DNA from: a virus
Length of the DNA: 32,370 bases
IMG/VR virus record: IMGVR_UViG_3300046387_000741
Location: 1-32,370 of that record
Direction: 5' to 3' (one strand)
The notes under the pieces: model-generated
Databases searched by the model: none
What the model saw: the letters and a program-made list of their open reading frames with translations, nothing else
Told to the model about the DNA's origin: nothing
Position numbers and translations under genes: made by a program
Shown here: one piece after another, positions 17,843 through 24,918 of the stretch
Layout of the letters: the number at the start of each line of letters is the position of its first letter
Numbering within the stretch: the first letter of the stretch is position 1

Positions 17843-18200
17843 TGAAATCGAAAAGGTTTGAAACCACATCCTTTGTGTATCCCGACATAAAGTGGCTTTC
17901 CATTATTGTTAAAAGTATACATATCGGGCCAGATAGGGGTTTGGTGCTCTTGACGTGGTCTACCCACCATCCATGTTTTACCCCAAGCAAGCTTCCCAAT
18001 TCCGGTATTGTAATTCGTAAAAAAGCGCATAGCCGATTTATCCTTTCGGATGTCCACCTCTTCCTGATGTCAAGATTCGCATAGTGTGCGTCTATTATCG
18101 TTGAAGCGACAGTGGCTTGCTTCTCGTTAATATGATTCAGACGAGGAGGAGCTTTCCTCTTCCTCACTCTCTTCTTCGTCACCTTCGTCATCTTCGTCAT
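17820..18200 (-). CDS. Small HTH-like protein with overprinted basic N-terminus
   Basis: A 126-residue protein from ATG 18200. The N-terminus is extremely basic (TKKRVRKRKAPPRL) and read from the same bases that encode the acidic tail of the upstream gene. Residues 45-100 (SERINRLCAFLRITIPELGSLL... onwards) resemble a Cro/XRE-type helix-turn-helix: a helix, a turn at TIPE, then LGSLLGV. It could bind DNA near the packaging genes or be a late regulator. The C-terminus overlaps the portal start. An upstream in-frame start at 18278 exists but would give a longer overlap, so I prefer 18200. Confidence 0.55.
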   Translation of the reverse strand: MTKMTKVTKKRVRKRKAPPRLNHINEKQATVASTIIDAHYANLDIRKRWTSERINRLCAFLRITIPELGSLLGVKHGWWVDHVKSTKPLSGPICILLTIMESHFMSGYTKDVVSNLFDFNGKQKNT

Positions 18201-18387
18201 CTTCGCTTTCCGATTCCTTAAGGGTGATTGAGTAAACCTCGTCCAATGGAGCAGATAATCTATTTTCAGAAAGCTCACTTACTTTATAGCAAGCGCTAAC
18301 CTTAATCATGTCACCTGGTGTAATACCGTCAAAATCCTCAAGGAGTTCTTGGTTATTTTTCAAATCTATTGTTAATATGCTTTCCAT
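18127..18387 (-). CDS. Small protein with extreme acidic/serine tail
   Basis: An 86-residue protein from ATG 18387. Residues 1-58 look folded (SILTIDLKNNQELLEDFDG, GDMIKVSACYKVSEL). Residues 59-86 are almost only D, E and S. ATG 18387 directly abuts the 22-bp palindrome and has no Shine-Dalgarno; a 12-residue upstream extension to 18423 would cover the palindrome and is unlikely. Acidic tails can mimic DNA or bind basic partners, and the next gene carries a basic N-terminus. Function unknown. Confidence 0.6.
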   Translation of the reverse strand: MESILTIDLKNNQELLEDFDGITPGDMIKVSACYKVSELSENRLSAPLDEVYSITLKESESEDDEDDEGDEEESEEEESSSSSESY

Positions 18388-18409
18388 GTTACTGATTTTA
18401 ATTAGTAAC
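18388..18409. promoter_or_regulatory. 22-bp palindrome, copy D (abuts ATG 18387)
   Basis: Perfect arms GTTACT and AGTAAC around ten AT-rich bases. It lies just after the TerL stop (18420) and ends at the base before the ATG. If transcription starts at its edge, the mRNA would be leaderless. It would drive the acidic/HTH/portal/scaffold run. Confidence 0.55.
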
Positions 18410-18419
18410 AAACAAAAAA

Positions 18420-19949
18420 TCAAGTGCCAATATCCATTATTTCTGCTGTAGCGGGCTGACTAAACCTTGTGCTTATAGCATCATGATACAGTAGAACATA
18501 ACTCAGAGCGTCAAATGCGTGGACATATGCACTTCTTTTCGGTTTGTATGCTAGGTTTGGGTCGTAGGTTTTTCCCTGCCTCTCAGAGATTAGATTGCGA
18601 AACATTTTTTTTACCTCAGGGCATTGAGTGGAAAGTAATAAACCGTCGTCTTGTAGCTTGGCGATTGTTATACGAACCCTTGACTCTACACTTCCGTTAA
18701 ACTTAGGACAGGCTCTCATCCTGATTGGCTCCATCTTGAATGTGTCTGCTTTGTCCCTTGATATTGCCTCGATGTCTTTCACATCGTAACTACCGGTCTT
18801 TGCTCGGAACTGATTAAAGGCAGAGTTATCTGAGATATGGACATACTTAAACTCGTGCCCCATCTTCCTGTTCCAGTATGCCATTTTTCTCATCACTAAT
18901 GGGACTAGGGTTGTGTAGGGGAGCTTCTGGTTTATCGTTACAAATTCATCAAATACAATCCATGGAGAGTTCTCTGCTCCCACAATGTTCTGCATGAAGA
19001 TAATCGCATTATTTACGGAACCAGGGTCCCATCCACATATTATTGGATATTTTGTAGATGGTATTAGTCCTTTCTTTGCGTCTCCCTTTAAGTGTAGTGC
19101 ATCATTGAAGTAGGGGGCGAATATTGCATTTCCCGCAGGGCGGTCAACCCATTCTCCTCTGACCATTCTAGCTTCTTCAATCGGGTCGGTCTTAACCGCC
19201 TCCATAATACGGTCGTAGTATCCATCGGGGAGGTTTTTTAAGTTCTCTTCGATTTTTACATGGTAGACCGAATAATCTTCATTCCAGTTCCCATCTTCGT
19301 CATACGGCTCAACGAAGAATCTTTTGTACACCCAATGCTCGGGACCATCAGGGTTGCACGCTGCCAAATATTGTTGCGGGCCATGAATGCCCTGTCGTCG
19401 TCCTAACTGCTGAACAACCGCATTAAAATAATCATCGGTATCCAAGTTGGTAAGCTCATCCACAAATACTAAGCTAGGCTCAAAACCTTTTATCCTATCT
19501 TTAATAAAAGAACCATAAGGTACGGATATAAGAACGACCCGTGAGTAACCACCGAATCTATTCTTAATATCCATATACAGATTTTTCTGAGTGTCTTGCC
19601 TCTCATCTGTATGCTCGAGGTCAATGCCCTCAACCCATTCCGGCAGAATCTCGACTTGTAGCTTATGCCAGACACCTCCCATGGTTGCCTGTGACCTAAC
19701 ACCAACAATAATTAAGGCGAGTGCATTAAAGTTTTCATAGCAGTGACGAACAAGTTTATGGCCACCGAGTGAAAAAGTTTTTCCGGAACCCCGTTCACCA
19801 TATGCCAGTATATAATTTGAACCATCATCAAATATCTTCCTTTGAGTAACAGAGAGGCTAGGCATCCAAGGCTCAGCGTTCTTAACCTCTTCACTTGACT
19901 CATCATTAGCAAATTGCTCAATCAGTGCCTTCTGATTTATCTTCTTCAA
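18420..19949 (-). CDS. terL: Terminase large subunit
   Basis: A 509-residue packaging ATPase/nuclease. Walker A GERGSGKTFS at residues 51-60, Walker B VFVDEL at 161-166 with the catalytic E, and a coupling motif near NPDGPEHW (199-206). The RNase H-like nuclease begins at GWDPGS (306-311, first Asp) and ends at HAFDALSYV (last Asp near 480). Length and order match T4 gp17-type large subunits. The start is TTG 19949, overlapping TerS by 32 bases, with AAAGGA about 11 bases upstream. Partners are TerS and the portal. Confidence 0.93.
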   Translation of the reverse strand: MKKINQKALIEQFANDESSEEVKNAEPWMPSLSVTQRKIFDDGSNYILAYGERGSGKTFSLGGHKLVRHCYENFNALALIIVGVRSQATMGGVWHKLQVEILPEWVEGIDLEHTDERQDTQKNLYMDIKNRFGGYSRVVLISVPYGSFIKDRIKGFEPSLVFVDELTNLDTDDYFNAVVQQLGRRQGIHGPQQYLAACNPDGPEHWVYKRFFVEPYDEDGNWNEDYSVYHVKIEENLKNLPDGYYDRIMEAVKTDPIEEARMVRGEWVDRPAGNAIFAPYFNDALHLKGDAKKGLIPSTKYPIICGWDPGSVNNAIIFMQNIVGAENSPWIVFDEFVTINQKLPYTTLVPLVMRKMAYWNRKMGHEFKYVHISDNSAFNQFRAKTGSYDVKDIEAISRDKADTFKMEPIRMRACPKFNGSVESRVRITIAKLQDDGLLLSTQCPEVKKMFRNLISERQGKTYDPNLAYKPKRSAYVHAFDALSYVLLYHDAISTRFSQPATAEIMDIGT

Positions 19950-20601
19950 GTTTCTTTAATTCCTTTAATGGCATAAAGCCGGGTTTCTTCTTCTTTTTCT
20001 TTTCGCTCTTTTCTGTAAGCTTAAGCATCGAATCGAGACCTTTTAGCATTCTATCGAAAAACTTACCTTGCTGCTCGCACGCCTGAAGAAACACCCTGGT
20101 CTTAAGTATCCTTTCCTCAGTATCCATAGTTGGGTCACCAAGGTCATCCTTCATCGACTCGGTAATTTCAAAGAGAGTCATGTTTTGACGAATGTTTACC
20201 TTTTGAGTAATACGAAGAGCCTCCGCCATGAGCAACCCTACTGAATCATCAAACTCCTCAAATATTTTTAACTTCTCTACATTGTTAGGATTAGAAAGCA
20301 ATGACTCCAAATCCTTATTGAAAACAGACCTTGAGTTCTTATCGAGCGCTTCCATCAACTTTCCATCCGGTGGAGCAATCGGCTCAATAGGTTGCCTGAC
20401 CATAAGTTCGGTGTCATCAGGTATTGGGTCTTCTACTCCATTCTTCACCCATACAGCCCTGAGTTGTGGCTCCCTGTACACTCGCTCACGAATGTGCCTA
20501 GCGTTTACGCCAAAATGTTCAGCAGTCTTAGAGTAGTTACCATCGAACTCTTTTAAAGCTCGAGCCAAGTCCTCTAGTTTAATTGTTGGTGTTCGCGGCA
20601 C
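19918..20601 (-). CDS. terS: Terminase small subunit (putative)
   Basis: A 227-residue protein from GTG 20601. The N-terminal helix-turn-helix (residues 6-40, EDLARALKEFDGNYSKTAEH then VNARHIRERVY) suits DNA recognition. The middle is helical (oligomerisation), and the C-terminus is Lys-rich (EKSEKKKKKKPGF). It overlaps TerL by 32 bases, the usual arrangement. It would select the phage DNA and stimulate TerL. The GTG overlaps the stop of the upstream small gene and has no clear Shine-Dalgarno. Confidence 0.75.
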   Translation of the reverse strand: MPRTPTIKLEDLARALKEFDGNYSKTAEHFGVNARHIRERVYREPQLRAVWVKNGVEDPIPDDTELMVRQPIEPIAPPDGKLMEALDKNSRSVFNKDLESLLSNPNNVEKLKIFEEFDDSVGLLMAEALRITQKVNIRQNMTLFEITESMKDDLGDPTMDTEERILKTRVFLQACEQQGKFFDRMLKGLDSMLKLTEKSEKKKKKKPGFMPLKELKKLEEDKSEGTD

Positions 20602-20965
20602 TTAATATAGCAATTAGAGGTTTAAATGTAGTACTCCAATAGGGACTGACCTTTAAGTAAGTGTATGAAGGACTCGTACGAACGTATGCCATTGCACGAT
20701 TCCTGTCATAGCAATTAAATGGGTCGAATCCACACCCTATGCAGAATCTCTCTGCATCTCCAATAGGTATAGTTGACCATTGAGTCTGCTTACTAATGTG
20801 CCTAACCTTGTCCAAAGGTAGGCTTGCGCTAATTGCAATCTCCTCGTCGCTTACTGCACGTACATGCTTAGTCGCTATCGGTCTTCTTGCGAGTAACCTT
20901 ACTAATACTGGGGGGAACTTTTCCAGTGTCCTCCACGGATTTCTTTTGCCATTTTCTGATTTCAT
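20579..20965 (-). CDS. Hypothetical protein, possibly DNA-binding
   Basis: A 128-residue protein with a basic N-terminus (RLLARRPIATKHVRAV) and a possible helix-turn-helix at residues 40-62 (SDEEIAISASLPLDKVRHI). Two Cys lie in FCIGCGFDP. It overlaps the upstream gene by 98 bases (only ATG 20965 and no later good start) and TerS by 23 bases. It could be a regulator of packaging genes. The long overlap makes the exact start uncertain. Confidence 0.5.
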   Translation of the reverse strand: MKSENGKRNPWRTLEKFPPVLVRLLARRPIATKHVRAVSDEEIAISASLPLDKVRHISKQTQWSTIPIGDAERFCIGCGFDPFNCYDRNRAMAYVRTSPSYTYLKVSPYWSTTFKPLIAILSAANTNN

Positions 20966-21134
20966 TGCGGATTGGTTTCATGTCGCCCCACCCAGGCGTT
21001 GCATGCCCAAGTGCGACTGGTTGGTATGTTCCAGCTCTGTGTCCGCAGATTATCCAGTTGTCAAAGTACTCCTCCAATATAGGCCGAATGCGCTCGTATA
21101 CGTCATGTGCCTCTACTTCATCTCTTGATGCCAT
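20868..21134 (-). CDS. Hypothetical small charged protein
   Basis: An 88-residue protein: a helical N-terminus (EVEAHDVYERIRPILEEYFD), a centre with WIICGHRAGTYQPVALGHA, and a basic C-terminus (RKWQKKSVEDTGKVPPS). It is the first gene of the packaging block, starting 145 bases after the integrase end. ATG 21134 has no Shine-Dalgarno. The family is not recognised. Confidence 0.5.
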   Translation of the reverse strand: MASRDEVEAHDVYERIRPILEEYFDNWIICGHRAGTYQPVALGHATPGWGDMKPIRNEIRKWQKKSVEDTGKVPPSISKVTRKKTDSD

Positions 21135-21194
21135 TTTTTAATCTTAAAAACCAAATTACTTAAAATCAATTAAGAGTTATTCAGAATTGCCAAA

Positions 21195-21298
21195 TGTCCG
21201 ACACGTGTCAGACAAATCCCTCGCGTACGCGCGCGTGTCATACCGTATCTCTAAAGAGATACTATAATATATGTGTACGTCAGACATGAATGTCCGAC
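21195..21298. promoter_or_regulatory. Palindrome cluster at the 3' end of the integrase gene
   Basis: Four inverted repeats lie within 104 bases: TGTCCGACACGTGTCAGACA (21195-21214, one mismatch pair), CGCGTACGCG (21222-21231), GTATCTCTAAAGAGATAC (21245-21262, perfect) and GTCAGACA-N4-TGTCCGAC (21279-21298). The first and last use the same half-sites, TGTCCGAC and GTCAGACA, in opposite order, so one dimeric protein could bind both. Candidates are attP, a transcription terminator for int (no T-run) or a repressor operator. Confidence 0.5.
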
Positions 21299-22275
21299 CT
21301 ACACTTGATAGAAAAATATTTTTCAGCCTCGGTTTTTGGGATTCTTGGATTTTTGTAATATTTCTTGAAGGTGTCATAATTTGCGTGACCCATAGAGTGC
21401 ATTGTCCACTCAAGTCCTTTTAGCCAATACCCATAAGTCCCAAAACTATGCCTTGCTCCATCGGCAGGGTATTTGAATCCAAGCTTCTCGGCACATCTCC
21501 TGCGATTTAGTCTAAGAGCATTCCAAGAGGACAGTATATGCCCCTTTCCGTTCTTTGGTATCCAAGACCATATATTCTCAGGCAAACCTTCGATAAGACG
21601 CTTTGGTGTCTTAGAGGCAGGGACATCTATCCATTTGCCGTGGGTGATGTGTTCGTATTTCAATTTCTCCATCTCACCTTGTGGTCTAAGACCAGCAAAT
21701 AGCATTATTGCCATGGGTGTTCTATATTTTGGATTTAATTCTGCAAGTAAGGCCTTTGTCTGCTCAACCGTAAGAACCCCTATTTCTCTATCCTTCGGCT
21801 TGACCCGTATAGTTTTGATTTTCCATTCCTTCTTTTTGCAGTAGCCCACAGAACCACACCAATTAAGAAATATCACAAACGCATTTTTGTAAGTGAATTT
21901 ACTGCTTTGCGTAGTCCATGATGCTTGCTGAGAAACCTTCCTTGTTAAAAAAGATTCATCTAAGTCATCTATCTTCTCATCACCAAGCTCCCACTTTAAT
22001 AACCAGGACAATCTATTCTCTAACTGCTGAAGCTTACCATCCGGATACCTCTCAGCATAATCCTTGAGGTAAAGTTCAATGCCTTGCTTGACCAATGTGT
22101 CAGCTCCATTTGGTTCTTCGCAGAAAGAAAGTATCCATTCGTTGACGTCAAAACGCTTTGCCATCTTGTAATCCTTAAAAAATTTCCGTCTGCGTTTTCC
22201 TTTGTAATTTATCTCTACACACCAACAGGCAGGGCGGTTGTTTTTCTTTCTGTTTTTATCTAAGTAAATTCTCAT
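21280..22275 (-). CDS. int: Tyrosine integrase
   Basis: A 331-residue site-specific recombinase for phage integration and excision. The N-terminal 55 residues are basic (an arm-DNA-binding-like region), and residues 60-155 form the SAM-like core-binding domain. The catalytic domain shows R197 in GLRPQGE, K222 in ASKTPKR, R275-H276 in DGARHSFG (Asp replaces the usual first His of the box), H297 in MGHANY and the nucleophile Tyr at 306 or 307 in KKYYKN. ATG 22275 lies inside the first TGGTGACAA repeat, suggesting autoregulation. It lies mid-genome, not beside the tRNA. Confidence 0.93.
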   Translation of the reverse strand: MRIYLDKNRKKNNRPACWCVEINYKGKRRRKFFKDYKMAKRFDVNEWILSFCEEPNGADTLVKQGIELYLKDYAERYPDGKLQQLENRLSWLLKWELGDEKIDDLDESFLTRKVSQQASWTTQSSKFTYKNAFVIFLNWCGSVGYCKKKEWKIKTIRVKPKDREIGVLTVEQTKALLAELNPKYRTPMAIMLFAGLRPQGEMEKLKYEHITHGKWIDVPASKTPKRLIEGLPENIWSWIPKNGKGHILSSWNALRLNRRRCAEKLGFKYPADGARHSFGTYGYWLKGLEWTMHSMGHANYDTFKKYYKNPRIPKTEAEKYFSIKCRSDIHV

Positions 22276-22495
22276 GGTGACAAATTTGGTGACAAATGAA
22301 CCCCCATTTTGGTGTCACCACGGGGAAAAATGTAGAAAAATTATCAACAGGGAGTCAAGCTCGTATCCTTTTTAATTAGTGGGATTCCTGCTATTTTACT
22401 AGGATTTATCAGAACGATGACCCCCTCATTACGAATGATTAAGTAACCCCTTTATTTATAAGGGATACAGAGTTTTGGTGACAACTTGGTGACAA
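22275..22495. promoter_or_regulatory. Integrase upstream region with paired TGGTGACAA repeats
   Basis: TGGTGACAA occurs at 22275-22283 and 22287-22295 (12-base period) and again at 22476-22484 and 22487-22495 (11-base period), all on the plus strand. A palindrome TGGTG-T-CACCA lies at 22310-22320. One-turn spacing means that paired copies face the same side of the helix, as in integrase arm sites or repressor operators. The 221 bases contain no convincing ORF and probably hold the int promoter and perhaps attP. Confidence 0.5.
22448..22464 (-). terminator. Possible terminator of the one-TM gene
   Basis: CCCTT/AAGGG stem (22448-22452, 22460-22464) with a 7-base A/T loop, 33 bases after the stop of the upstream gene. 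The minus strand continues GTTACTT, a weak T-tract. Confidence 0.3.
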
Positions 22496-22496
22496 G

Positions 22497-22925
22497 CTAG
22501 TTCCTTTTATTTGCTCTAACTATCGCATGGTTTACCCAATCCTGCATTCCTTCATCCCAATGCAGTCCGTAGAACTCCTCGAGGTGAACAAATGCTCTTT
22601 GCCTTCGGTGGGAGTTCCAATTTGCTGCATCATATACTTGTTTGTCGTACCCTTCATTACCCGTAAGGAGCAACTGCTCAATACTAGATTCGTGACTGAG
22701 TAGCCAATGAGTTGTAAATAAAGCCATCCCAACAGCCAATACGCAAAGGGTTAGTGCAGTTATCGCTAAGACCTTTATGGTCTTAGTCATTGCAATAACT
22801 TTCTGCGTAAGGTCATGAATATCCGAGAGCTTTTCTCCATTAAAGGTTACACTCTCTATGGGATGTTCGAAATTAACATCGTGAGATTCGCTTTGGGTTA
22901 ATACTTGAATTTTACAATCATTCAC
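22497..22925 (-). CDS. Single-pass membrane protein
   Basis: A 142-residue protein from GTG 22925. The cytoplasmic N-terminal 45 residues are followed by one strong membrane segment (about 50-70, VLAITALTLCVLAVGMALF) and an outward region of about 70 residues rich in W and H (HVHLEEFYGLHWDEG-like). It lies between the integrase and the RHH regulator in the lysogeny module, where superinfection-exclusion proteins often sit, but no family is recognised. GTG has no close Shine-Dalgarno. Confidence 0.5.
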   Translation of the reverse strand: MNDCKIQVLTQSESHDVNFEHPIESVTFNGEKLSDIHDLTQKVIAMTKTIKVLAITALTLCVLAVGMALFTTHWLLSHESSIEQLLLTGNEGYDKQVYDAANWNSHRRQRAFVHLEEFYGLHWDEGMQDWVNHAIVRANKRN

Positions 22926-22944
22926 GGGATATGGGGGGGCCTTT

Positions 22945-23169
22945 CTATAGCTTTGTATTCTGTTTATTTATTTGTTTTAGGCTAAATCTAGCAACTTCTA
23001 GTCGATGGGTTAATGCAGGCACTTTTGCCTTAGCCAACTGCACCCAATCTTGGATGCAATGGGTAACCATTTGATTTGTAGTAACCTCTAGTTTATCCCG
23101 AACATCCACCATTTCATCAAATACTTCTTTAGGGATGCGGGCGCTTACGGATACATATTCTTTTTTCAT
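22945..23169 (-). CDS. Ribbon-helix-helix regulator
   Basis: A 74-residue protein from ATG 23169 (a TTG at 23175 would add two residues). The N-terminal strand YVSVSARIP is followed by helices KEVFDEMVDVRDKL and TTNQMVTHCIQDWV, the Arc/MetJ/CopG ribbon-helix-helix layout; such proteins bind operators as paired dimers. Transcribed divergently from the HTH gene that opens the early operon, it is the leading candidate for a lysogeny repressor or early-gene regulator. A TTGACT -35-like box lies upstream at 23217-23222. Confidence 0.7.
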   Translation of the reverse strand: MKKEYVSVSARIPKEVFDEMVDVRDKLEVTTNQMVTHCIQDWVQLAKAKVPALTHRLEVARFSLKQINKQNTKL

Positions 23170-23315
23170 AGGCAAGTTTCTGTGTTACCTGCAATTTCAA
23201 TAATTAATTAATATTTAGTCAAGCATTTTTTTTCTACGTTTTTCCCGCGTTTTATATATCTCTGCATAAGTTAATAAAGTTTGCTTTTATTTGCATTTGT
23301 TTTTGCTAACCTAAA
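23170..23315. promoter_or_regulatory. Divergent control region of lysogeny and early operons
   Basis: 146 bases between the divergent RHH and HTH genes, very AT-rich. On the minus strand TTGACT (23222-23217) is a plausible -35 for the RHH gene, with a weak -10. On the plus strand a T-rich tract and TATATATC near 23255 may serve the early operon. No perfect operator repeat was found, which is expected of neither class. Early control most likely acts here. Confidence 0.45.
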
Positions 23316-23567
23316 ATGCAGATGGGAAAAAATTTAAAAGTAAGGGCAATGTTGCTGAGGAAGGGAGAGGTCGTAAAGCTCCTAGGATACTCCTCAAGTA
23401 GCGGGTATCGGTACGTCGATTACCTAGTTGAAAACGACATTTTACGGCAGAAGTTTCTGCCCGGAATTTCTAAACCAAGGTTCCTTCGCGAAGATGTGGA
23501 GGAATTACTTTCAGACACTAAACATGAAGGCGTTCCTGCCTTCGAGCCTCTGGAGGGGCAATTATAA
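23316..23567 (+). CDS. Small HTH protein, excisionase/MerR-like
   Basis: About 83 residues (ATG 23316, or ATG 23322 two residues later). Residues 15-60 (RKGEVVKLLGYSSSSGYRYV, VENDIL, PGISKPRFLREDVEELL) follow the winged-HTH pattern of excisionase-type or helix_turn_helix_17 proteins: a start helix, a recognition helix and a beta-wing with the RFLREDVEE ending. It is the first gene of the early operon and divergent from the RHH repressor candidate, so it could be a Cro-like regulator or an Xis for the integrase. The stop overlaps the next ATG by one base. Confidence 0.65.
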   Translation: MQMGKNLKVRAMLLRKGEVVKLLGYSSSSGYRYVDYLVENDILRQKFLPGISKPRFLREDVEELLSDTKHEGVPAFEPLEGQL

Positions 23568-24235
23568 TGGAACTAAAAACAACAAATATTAAAGGGAAAG
23601 AATATGTACAAGTTAATGAAAGGGTTCGAGCTTTTCGGACTCATCCTGATTTCGCAAATATGTCGATTGAAACGAGTATCGTCGACATATCTGAAAATCG
23701 TGTCGTCATGGTGGCTAAGGTTCTTGATTCGGAAGGTCTTATTCGCTCAACAGGTCATGCCGAAGAAACTCAGACGAATCACGGAGTTAATTCAACTTCC
23801 TTTATTGAGAATTGTGAAACGTCGGCTGTCGGCAGATGTCTCGGATTCCTCGGCATTGGAGTTGATTCGTCAATTGCAACAAGCGAAGAAGTCTCGCAAG
23901 CAATCGCACGACAGGACTCTAAAGGCAATTCGGGACCACTAAGAGACCTTTACAAAAAAGCATCCTCCGAGGTTGAGGCAGGCAATGTAGAAAAAGTAAA
24001 AGCCAATGTAGTGAATAAGGGGAGCGAAAACCTTCTTAATTGGAAAGAAGTCACCTGCCCTGTCGGTAAGCACAAGGGCAAACTAATGGGGGAGATTTTT
24101 AAGAATGACCCCGACTATTTGGCATGGATGGCAAAGAACATGGAGGCAAAGACTCCTGAGTTCAAGATGGCACTAGACGAGGCGGCGAAAGCACTTAACG
24201 GAAACGGCAAGCAAGGATTCAAGAAAGCGGGTTGA
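23567..24235 (+). CDS. Rad52-superfamily-like ssDNA annealing protein with ExoX-like C-terminus
   Basis: A 222-residue protein. Residues 10-110 include YVQVNERVRAF, RVVMVAKVLDSEGLIRSTGHAEE and ENCETSAVGRCLGFLGIG (81-98), a pattern I know from phage single-strand annealing proteins of the ERF/Rad52-like type. Residues 165-200 (PVGKHKGKLMGEIFKNDPDY then LAWM) match the small C-terminal domain found after exonuclease X-like nucleases. It should coat and anneal ssDNA in recombination with the nuclease encoded next. Shine-Dalgarno GGAGGGG is nine bases before the ATG. Confidence 0.7.
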   Translation: MELKTTNIKGKEYVQVNERVRAFRTHPDFANMSIETSIVDISENRVVMVAKVLDSEGLIRSTGHAEETQTNHGVNSTSFIENCETSAVGRCLGFLGIGVDSSIATSEEVSQAIARQDSKGNSGPLRDLYKKASSEVEAGNVEKVKANVVNKGSENLLNWKEVTCPVGKHKGKLMGEIFKNDPDYLAWMAKNMEAKTPEFKMALDEAAKALNGNGKQGFKKAG

Positions 24236-24918
24236 TGGACGAGCGTGATGGGAAAATGTCGGCTTCCAAAGTCGAAGCAGTTGTACTCTGTCCTGCCTAC
24301 CTTCAAGCGAATAAAAAGTTTGAATGGTTAGGCGACAGGTCGGCTGCCGATGAAGGGACTGCACGGCATCTTAATGAAGAAGAGCAAACTCCTATTGATG
24401 AAATCGGAGACGAGGACAGAAGGAAGTGTGCTATTCAATCTCGCAAGGCTTTGCAATGGTGTCGGGAAACACTTGAGATTGATGGAAAAATCGAAAGAGA
24501 GGCGCGGTTGTGGTGGGATGAGGATTGGTCAGGGCAATTAGACTACATGGAACTAGAAGGTAATCGTGCATTTATCGCCGATTACAAAATGCTTCGTGGA
24601 GACCATGAACCCGCAGACAAGAATGTTCAGTTGCAAGCCCAAGGAGCATTGGTGGTAAAGAACTACCCTGAAATAGAGGAAGTATTCTTAGCACTCATTG
24701 AGCCATTCAATGACCCGACATATACCACAGTCTGCTATTCCAAAGACTTTCTTTTAGCTAAGGGAGCTCTTTTTACTAACGCATCTAGATATGCACTAGA
24801 ACCAAACCCTCCGGCAGTCGCAGGAAAAAAGCAATGCAAGTGGTGCTCTGCACAACCTTTCTGCCCTGCCCTAAGGGAACTACTAACGATGGGATTAATG
24901 AAATATGAATTGGCTTGA
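24235..24918 (+). CDS. Cas4-like PD-(D/E)XK exonuclease with Fe-S cysteines (DUF2800 N-terminal part)
   Basis: A 227-residue protein. An EGTARH motif (near residue 44) precedes the PD-(D/E)XK core: SGQLDY (D near 103), then FIADYK (D116, K118), then QLQAQG. Cysteines at about 19 and in CKWCSAQPFC (201, 204, 210) are placed as for a 4Fe-4S cluster in Cas4/AddB-like nucleases. With the upstream annealing protein it makes an exonuclease plus annealase recombination pair. ATG 24235 overlaps the upstream TGA. The family's usual C-terminal region is missing here and appears as the next ORF. Confidence 0.75.
   Translation: MDERDGKMSASKVEAVVLCPAYLQANKKFEWLGDRSAADEGTARHLNEEEQTPIDEIGDEDRRKCAIQSRKALQWCRETLEIDGKIEREARLWWDEDWSGQLDYMELEGNRAFIADYKMLRGDHEPADKNVQLQAQGALVVKNYPEIEEVFLALIEPFNDPTYTTVCYSKDFLLAKGALFTNASRYALEPNPPAVAGKKQCKWCSAQPFCPALRELLTMGLMKYELA

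Noticed and set aside
21177-21413. Minus-strand 78-residue ORF over the integrase 3' end
   Set aside because: It overlaps the integrase in another frame, has no recognisable features and lies across the palindrome cluster, so it is most likely a shadow.
22410-22440. CGATGACC and CATTACGA resembling pieces of the tRNA-Thr sequence near the integrase
   Set aside because: Two 8-base matches with wrong spacing; too short and rearranged to be an attP core.
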